Part shown: piece after piece, positions 57,155 through 64,000 of the stretch
Position numbering within the stretch: the first letter of the stretch is position 1
How the letters are laid out: each line of letters opens with the position of its first letter
NCBI GenBank assembly: GCA_039707655.1
Contig: CM077666.1
Location: 243,318,166-243,382,165 of the forward strand
Reading direction: 5' to 3'
Length of the DNA stretch: 64,000 bases
DNA from: Elymus sibiricus
Lineage: Eukaryota > Streptophyta > Magnoliopsida > Poales > Poaceae
The notes under the pieces: model-generated
Database searches by the model: none
Told to the model about the DNA's origin: nothing
What the model saw: only the letters and a program-made list of their open reading frames with translations
Made by a program: the position numbers and the translations under genes

Positions 57155-60100
57155 TATCAGGACCCTGATCCTAAGTCACACAGATCTAGCATGTAACACA
57201 TCATATCTCTTTGCGGCCTCACACACGGTAACCCACGGCTGCCGCCTTTACCTTGGCCGGGACCATTTGCGTCTTTTGGCTCACGTATATGATTATGTCG
57301 CTAGCATCCATACGACAAAGAACCCGAGTCGACATGACTAGTCATAAACCAAGGTGGCACAAACATACAGGGACAGACATAGGTAACCCAGCAATGCACG
57401 TGTCGGTCATCAGCGTGTGTACTGGGCTGTAGCAAGCTATTAGGACTCCAGTAACGACGCATGACATTTCCCCATAGGGACAGACACAGGAGCAAAGAAG
57501 GATACATGTCGGTCAATCCATGTGGTCCGGAGTGGTAGCGAACTACCAAGGCTCAGTGGAAGCACTAGGAGGCATTTCCCTGTATGGAAGGCTACCAAAG
57601 CAGATAACTAGGTGTCGAATCCCACACATACCAATGCATTTCAAACATACACACAATATGCACGATATGTGTAGATACAACATGGCATCACAACATAACT
57701 CTATGAATCATAGTATTTATTTAAGAGTCTCCGAAGAGCCATACATAACATGATATTACAAACAGGGGTCACATGACCCAACATACAAAGTCATACAAGC
57801 AACGGAAGCATAAACTTGTCTGAGTACAGACAACTGAAAAGAAAGAAGGCTAGAAAGCCTGTCTATCTACAAGACCCTCCATAGGAGCCAGACCTCTGTC
57901 TGGGATTCCCAAGCTACTTGTCGAAGCCCACACGGAACTACTAGTGAGACTGAGGTCTCATCTGCAAAACATAAATTAAGCAACCATGAGTACAAAGGTA
58001 CTCAGCAAGACTTACATCAGAACTAACTACATATGCATCAGTATCAACAATAGGGTTGTGGAGTTTAACTGCAGCAAGCCAGCTTTGACTCAGTGGCTAT
58101 CCTGAACTACGACTACGAGTAACTTCTTTGGGGAGAGAGCGCACATGAGTCCACATAGTCACCACAACAATACACCACTATGGATCCGCTCCCGTCTCCC
58201 TACGGGAAGGCCATCCATAGCACTCACACTTATCTTGCGCATTTTAGAGTATCCATTTCAACTTGTCTATGAACAATGTAAGCTTCCAAGTAGTCCATAT
58301 CCGTGGACGCGGCTATTCGAATAGATCATTAACCCTGCAGGGGTGTACTTCTTCACACACGCTCTCACCACTTATCACCATATACACGTCATGTATCTCG
58401 GCAACCTTCAAGCGGAAGTCTGGCATGGGTGTCGGCCATGACCTGACTAACCACACAAGACTCTAGTCCAGGTTTATCGCCTATTTGAGGTTGTATCCGT
58501 AAGGAAGTCCGGCCGAAGTTTCTATCACGGCCCCAAACGATGAGTGTAGGGTTCCCAAGAGCACCATTCGGGTGTCACTTGGTACACCGTGCCTCGGTGT
58601 CTCTACCGCATCATAGCCCACCCCTAAGGTCAGCGCTATGCACGGCCGCCAACACATATCCTACAAACACCAGAAACTTGTTGCAACTCCTGGACAGAGA
58701 TCAAGGCGATTAATAAGTCGAGAGAGTCAATTAAGGATCCCAATGTGTGGTAGTAACTGTCTTGGATCACAAACACAGAACTCAGTTCCTGAGGACGATC
58801 TCAATAAGACAACCCACCATGTACTCCTACATGGCCTCTCATCGCTACCTTTACCAAATCGTGTTCACACACTTAGCTCTCACACAGTAGGACATGAACA
58901 CAACCATTCCAATTCATCGCCCAGATGGATCAGACCCGACACGACTCTAAGCATAGCAGGCATAACAAGCAAGCATGGATGAGTAGTCACAACATGGCCC
59001 AAGCAATTCCTACTCATGCTAGTAGGTTTTACTAATTACTGTGGCAAAGACAGGTCATGCAGAGGAATGGGTTCAACTACCGCAACAAGTAACAGTTGAA
59101 TCGTTGTTGTCCTAATGCAATAAAAGAGAGCAGGAGCGAGAGAGTGGGATTGTATCAGAGTGATCAAGGGGGTTTGCTTGCCTGGCACTTCTAAAGATAG
59201 TATAGCTATTAACTCTTCATCGGTGTCAACGATCACGATGTCGGAACCGTCTTCTACCGAGAAGGAACAAACACCGGCAAACAAAGAAGCAACACAATCA
59301 ATGCAATGTAACAATATGATGCATGACCATGACATGGCAACATGCTGTTGATTGAGCTAATGCAACTAACAATAGATTGGTTGGAGTTGGTTTGAATCAA
59401 AGATTCAAATTCAAACTCCACATATGGTATTTGAAATACCATTTAGTTGATTTGACCTGATCAACAGGTTTAACTTGTTTCGTCATGCATGAAAATAGTA
59501 CCAATGGATAGATTGGATTTTTCTAATCATTTTTCATATATAAATCTTTTTCATCTGAGCTACAGTTGATTTTATATGATTTTTTGAAGTTTATAGTATT
59601 TTCTGGAATTTCCTGGTTATTCTAAAATAAATTAAATCCAGAAAATGCTTTACTGCGTCAGCATTACGTCACTGTGATGTCAGCAGGTCAACTGGGGCGG
59701 TCCAGGTCAAACTGACCAGTGGAATACGCATGTCAGTGTCTAACCTAACTAACAGTTTTAATTAACACTAATGTTAATTCTAACCTAGGTTAATTAGGGG
59801 CATGAGCCCACATGTCAGTGACCTAGGGGAGTCAAACCCCCGGTTAAACGGGGTCAAACTCGCCGGCGTTTAGCTGCCGGCGGGGTCAAACGCGGCTGTG
59901 GCGCTCGGGATCGCGCTGTGGTGCTCCGTTCGAGGCGCGGCTGGGACCGTTGGAGAGCTCTTGCCGGCTCGCGTCGAATGGTGGTGGTGGCAGGGCCTGT
60001 GGTGGCCGGAGCTAACGGCGGCGACCTCAAGTGCGCCGGCCGGCGTTCGGGTGTGCGCGAAAATGCGGCTGCGGTGGCCGTGGCGATGCGTGTGTAGCAC

Positions 60101-61222
60101 CTACGGCATCTACGCGGCGCGGCGAGCACGATGGACGCACGCTCGGGACCAAATGGTCACCGAGGCGTCGGCGGCGACGAGCTCAGGCGGCAGCATGTTT
60201 CGGTCAGCATGGCAATGATGGCTACGACTAGTAAATGAACACGGCATTAGGGGGGAGAGGTGCAGGAGCTCACGGGGAACACGTCGAGCAGGTCAGCGAG
60301 CTCGGGGGAGGGCCGGAGCGAGCGGGGCGGCGAGGGGGATCTCCGGCGTCCGGAGGTTGAAGAAGAGGTCGGGGCCGACGCTTGGGGGCCTCCGGTGTTG
60401 TGTGTCTCGGCGAAGAGGATGAGGGCGACAAGGCGGAGCCCGTGGACACGTCGGAGAGGCTCGGGAGTGGCTGTGGACACGGCTATGGCGACGGCGAGCT
60501 CGGGCGCAGTTCGGCCATGGCAAGGAGAAGCAAAGGAGAGAGCAGGGGAGCGAGTGAGGAGGTCGGCTCGATGCGGACGGAAGCGGCGAGGTCAGTCGCG
60601 ACGTCGTGCTGGCCAGGGGGAGGTAGGCAGGCTGGTGGCGTGGCACGCCGAGCGTGCGCGCGCATCGGGCACGCGCCCGCGTCCTTCTGGCGCGGTGGAG
60701 ACGACGACTGGCAGCTGGGCTACATAGTGTTGGGCCGGCCAGGTGGGCTGCCAGGTAAGTCCTTCTCTCTCTCTCTTTTCTATTTCTGTTTCTATTTTTC
60801 TATTTTTCTTTTCTATTTTGATTTAGTAAAAATACTAAATCATTTTTAAAACTCCTGAAATTAATTGTGGGCACATTTTGAATTATTTCCAATAGCCCTC
60901 AATGGTTTTCAGAATTATTGGAGCATTTAAATTATTTATAGCAATTAAATGCTCCAATTAAAATACATTATGATTTAATTCAAAATCCAGAAATGACCTA
61001 GAAAAATGTGCACCATATTTGGTAGAGGTTTTCACCCATTTAAAAAATGATGAACTTTTCTGAAGGGCATTTTTGGTTCATTGAAAATATTTTGAGTTGA
61101 ACCTATTTGAATTACTTTGGTGCTAGGGTTTGGTCATCCCCAATTCAAATTTCCTTTGAATTTAAACATGATGCATGGATGCTTTAATGCAACTATTTAC
61201 AATCAATTCTAGGGCTGTGACT
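57155..61222 (-). repeat. 5' LTR of Gypsy element 4
   Basis: 4068 bp, starting TATCAGGACCCTG and ending GGGCTGTGACT on the + strand; both termini differ from the TG...CA of the partner LTR by one base. It keeps about 130 bases (within 60155-60296) that are missing from the 3' LTR. The GCCGA duplication follows at 61223-61227. Confidence 0.92.
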
Positions 61223-61227
61223 GCCGA

Positions 61228-61587
61228 CCTGACACGTGGTTCCGTTGGCGAATAAGAATTTTACACGTGAAAAATCGCCATTGGTCCGGGCTGATAACGG
61301 GTTATCGGATCCAAACTCGAACTCGATAGCTTAACGGCGACCCGTTATGGTGGATGCCACGTGTCGGTCACCCTTGACGAAAACACTTCCATGACGCGAC
61401 ATTTATCGTCATGGAAGTGGACACTTCCATGATGATAATTTCAGTATTGTCATGGAACACTTCTACGACATCACAGGTATGACTATCTTGATTCTGTTAT
61501 AAAATCGTCACGGATGTACATGCATGACAGAAAACGTGACCTACTGTGACAAAGACGTATCATCACGGAAGTGTTTTTTTTGTAGTG
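61228..61587 (+). repeat. Right terminus of the CACTA element
   Basis: The last bases TTTTTTTTGTAGTG form the CACTA terminal repeat in reverse. Inward lie several CATGGAAGTG, CTTCCATGA and TCGTCATGG words in both orientations (61383-61470), and ATCACGG near the tip. It was split from the GGGCC array at 34870-35741 by Gypsy element 4. A three-base target duplication would be CCT (61588-61590); the partner is not seen. Confidence 0.85.
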
Positions 61588-62935
61588 CCTCCAAACAATC
61601 AACTTTCCGGGGGAGTTTGTTTTATTATATTTTTCTTTATTTTCAATTACAGGACTGGGCATCCCAATTACCAGCCTCTCTCATGCAATAAGTGAATAAA
61701 CACCCATCACGAGAGTAACCCACTTAGCATGGAAGATATTGACCGCCCCATCGCTCCATGAGCGGTACGGGCACACAAAACAGATGTTTATTTGAATGAT
61801 TAGTGGTGGCACCTGCAAATTTACTTGGAACGGCAGAGTAATACCGCGCATAGGTAGATATGGTAGACTCGTCTAGAACAACTTTGGGTTTAAGGAATTT
61901 GTACAAGCAGTATTCCCGCTTAGTACAGGAGAAGGCTAGCAAATAGATTGAGAAGCGACCAACTAAAGAGCGACAACGGTCATAATCATGCATTGCGAAT
62001 AATTAACATTGGATACGAGCATGAGTAGGATATAAACACCCTGGACATAAATATCATGAAGGCTGCGTTGGTTTTGATTCAACTACATGCATGAACATGT
62101 GCCAAGGCAAGCCACTTGAATTATTCAGAGGAGGATACCATACTAACATACTATATCACAACCATTTTAATGCATGTTGACACACAAGATAAAACATTAT
62201 CCACTCCTAGCTAATTAAGCATGGCATGAGCAACTATAATCTCTAATTATCATCAAAAACATGTTTACTCGTAATATGCTAAATTGAGATCGACTGAGTT
62301 AAACATATTTACAAAAACGGAAAACAAGAAGAGTTCATACCAGCTTTCCTTCACAACAATCACTTCATCAAATCATCATCATTATTGTCTTTCACTTGCA
62401 CGACCGAATGATGTGAAAATAATAATAGTAGTGCAAGTGTGCCATGGACTAAGCTGGAATCTGCAAATATTTTATTCAAAGGAGAAGATAAGGTAATATT
62501 GGCTCTTCGTTAAATCAACAATAAAGCATATAAGAGCCACTTAACAATTCTAGCATAGTCTTCTCCATGCGACGACTCAACTAAAAGAAAAGAATTTCAG
62601 AGAAACACTCTAAAATGTTTTTGGAGTTTTTAGTTTTTCTGAAGAAAGCAAACTAACGAAGGAAAAACAAAAAGCGAGAAAAACTATTTACACGGGAGAA
62701 CTCCCAACAAACAAAAGAAGAAACGAGAAATCTTTTTGGGTTTTCTTTTACTACTACGAACTAACTAAAGAAAAACCGAAAAGAAGCGAGAAATATTTTT
62801 GGGTTTTAGAAGTTTCTCAAACACATAAGAAGAAAGCGAAAATAAAACTAACATGGATATACAATGAAAAAGGATGAACACCGATAACTGGAATGAATGT
62901 GTGGTACATGAATGTAATGTCGGTGAGAAATACGT

Positions 62936-62950
62936 ACTCCCCCAAGCTTA
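62936..62950 (-). promoter_or_regulatory. Internal polypurine-tract motif of element 3
   Basis: The - strand reads TAAGCTTGGGGGAGT. The next bases (ACGTATTT) do not look like an LTR start, so this is taken as the internal and not the terminal tract. Confidence 0.55.
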
Positions 62951-63021
62951 GGCTTTTGGCCTAACTTGGTCTATGGCCACGGCTGGCCTGGATAAAACTC
63001 ATGGAGGTAGTCCGGGTTATA

Positions 63022-64000
63022 CTAGAGTGCAACCGCTATAGCCTGATGGGCTGCCTCATTACGGCGAGCAGTCTCCTCTGCCATCTTGTACGCCTCAGCC
63101 TCCTCCTCAAGTATTAAATATCTCTGTTTTTCCTGAAAGTTGAAGAAGGCAGGAGCAGGCAAAGTAATATGGATGACACGACGCTTATTAAAGATTAGCC
63201 TGTATTGAAATGGTGGAGTATCTCTTTCGAGAAACTGATGACGCTCCATGGCCTCATAATCCAGGTAGCTAGGTGGCAACATGGTATCATTTTCTTTTAT
63301 GGGTATGCCAAGATAAGTAGCTAAACGAGTAGCATAGATTCCGCCAAATAGATCACCATCAAGAGCATTGTTATGTAAACGACGCGCGATGATGGCTCCC
63401 ATGTTAAATTTTCTATCTCTCAACACCACGGTCTTAAGAATGCTTATATCAGATGCACACGGGCTACTATGGTCATGTTTGCCATTGATGCACCTACCTA
63501 TGAATAGAGCAAAATAGTGGATGGCAGGAAAATGAATGCTCCCAATTCTAGCTTGTGTTATGCCTCTAGTTTCACCTCGAGTAATACTCATGAGAAATTC
63601 ATTGCGATCAGATTTACGAGGTTCAAGGCAAGTTCCCCAAGAGGGAATTCTACAAGCAACTCTAAACTCCTGAATAGTCATGCGAAACGATTTACCATAT
63701 AAGTCAAACATAACATCATGAGAGGAGCGATGATATACGTACTTAAATTTCCGCACAAAAGAATCAGTGAGATCATGGTATTGCGGACACTTATCTGACA
63801 AGAAATCCGTTAGCTCGGCATTGTGTGCGTACATATCAAATTCTTCCTTGATGCCAGCTTTGATCATGAAGGCGTCAGACGGCCATTCACATGGTTTCAT
63901 GAGGGCATCCCGTGGTGGTTCGAGGTTCGGCTCACGTATTGCAAACCTTGGGGAGCTCTTGCTCGATGAACCCCCATGGAATACCTTCCTAAAAATTTTC
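63022..64000 (-). CDS. ORF3 of element 3, N-terminus beyond window
   Basis: Open on the - strand from the window edge to a stop at 63022-63024, at least 325 codons; the first ATG in the window is at 63898-63900, but the phase stays open upstream with a Ser/Pro/Arg-rich stretch. The main part reads as a folded domain (FVRKFKYVYHRSS, MTIQEFRVACRIP, IHYFALFIGRCINGK, ATRLATYLGIPIKEND) of the plant retrotransposon ORF3/putative plant transposon-protein type. The C-terminus is a Glu/Ala/Arg-rich helix that could be a coiled coil. It is longer than the ORF3 of elements 1 and 2. No stop or frameshift is seen; no function is known to me. Confidence 0.7.
   Translation of the reverse strand, partial: KIFRKVFHGGSSSKSSPRFAIREPNLEPPRDALMKPCEWPSDAFMIKAGIKEEFDMYAHNAELTDFLSDKCPQYHDLTDSFVRKFKYVYHRSSHDVMFDLYGKSFRMTIQEFRVACRIPSWGTCLEPRKSDRNEFLMSITRGETRGITQARIGSIHFPAIHYFALFIGRCINGKHDHSSPCASDISILKTVVLRDRKFNMGAIIARRLHNNALDGDLFGGIYATRLATYLGIPIKENDTMLPPSYLDYEAMERHQFLERDTPPFQYRLIFNKRRVIHITLPAPAFFNFQEKQRYLILEEEAEAYKMAEETARRNEAAHQAIAVAL

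Larger units (their letters stand above)
35747..61222 (-). mobile_element. Long-LTR Gypsy (chromovirus-like) element 4, reverse orientation, holding a nested Copia
   Basis: LTRs of 3933 bp (35747-39679) and 4068 bp (57155-61222) with matching GCCGA duplications. On the - strand a tRNA-iMet-type primer site (57138-57150) follows the 5' LTR and a GTGGGGGTGAG tract precedes the 3' LTR. Without the nested Copia element and its duplicated GCTAG the element would be about 11.7 kb. The internal 3.7 kb are too decayed for long frames, but a reverse transcriptase remnant (FDLSMGYRQIKI, SFGLTNA) near 41480-41560 resembles chromoviruses of the Tekay/Del type. The lineage is an inference from this motif and the Met primer. 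Confidence 0.88.
28060..61587 (+). mobile_element. CACTA (En/Spm-type) transposon, right end present, left end not found
   Basis: The right terminus at 61587 reads, in reverse, CACTACAAAAAAAACACTTC, the hallmark of CACTA elements. Inward of it are ATGACG/CATGGAAGTG subterminal words (61370-61580) and, across the inserted Gypsy element, many GGGCC words (34870-35741). An intron-containing ORF2-like gene lies at 28482-34612. No DDE transposase (TNP2) frame is visible, so the copy is non-autonomous or deleted. The start given here is only the approximate beginning of gene-like sequence; no CACTAC terminus was found to the left. The 25-kb Gypsy element 35747-61222 and probably an LTR (32397-33218) lie inside it. 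Confidence 0.75.
61588..64000 (-). mobile_element. 3' part of a third Athila-type Gypsy element
   Basis: On the - strand it contains an ORF3 open to the window edge, then an AAGCTTGGGGGAG motif (62936-62950) 72 bases after the ORF3 stop, then 1.35 kb of AT-rich non-coding DNA which stops at the CACTA terminus. The same order is seen in elements 1 and 2. The terminal tract and 3' LTR would lie beyond the CACTA insertion and are not found in the window. Gag-pol would lie to the right, outside. Confidence 0.7.

Overview
The window looks like a piece of a large grass genome, most probably Triticeae (wheat, Aegilops, barley or rye type). Almost everything that can be identified is transposable element, the elements sit inside one another, and no host gene could be recognised with confidence. 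The assignment rests on Athila-type Gypsy elements with a tRNA-Asp type primer site and AAGCTTGGGGGAG tracts, a Sirevirus-type Copia with a long extra 3' reading frame, a CACTA element ending in CACTACAAAAAAAAC, and long GC-rich LTR segments. No family name was checked against a database.

Layout. 1-10058: Athila-type Gypsy element on the + strand; the first ~82 bases of its 5' LTR lie outside the window. 10059-10492: truncated LTR into which that element probably inserted. 10493-12750: 2.3 kb with no recognised gene. 12756-22412: complete Athila-type element on the - strand, with target duplication ATAGT. 22418-24176: GA-rich, partly tandemly repeated DNA. 24177-27475: an unclassified 3.2 kb unit with inverted ends inside TA microsatellite. 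27476-28060: AT-rich DNA. About 28060-35746 plus 61223-61587: a CACTA element carrying a decayed intron-containing ORF2-type (Transposase_24-like) gene; only its right terminus is visible. 35747-61222: a Gypsy (chromovirus-like) element on the - strand with ~4 kb LTRs, inserted in the CACTA subterminal region (duplication GCCGA). 42111-55834: a Sirevirus-type Copia on the + strand inserted in that Gypsy element (duplication GCTAG). 61588-64000: 3' part of a third Athila-type element on the - strand, into which the CACTA element had inserted.

Relative order from nesting on the right side: Athila element 3, then CACTA, then the long-LTR Gypsy, then the Sirevirus. All gag-pol genes carry stops and frameshifts, so none of the elements could move by itself. 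The short third reading frames (ORF3) downstream of pol are open in all three Athila-type elements.

The most interesting signal is architectural. In both Athila-type elements whose pol-ORF3 interval is visible, that interval carries a diverged copy of a segment of the element's own LTR and an acceptor-like site before ORF3. An extra polypurine-tract motif lies 70-130 bases after the ORF3 stop in all three elements. The Sirevirus likewise has a TATA/leader-like segment ahead of its extra 3' frame, and a perfect 13-bp inverted repeat just after gag.
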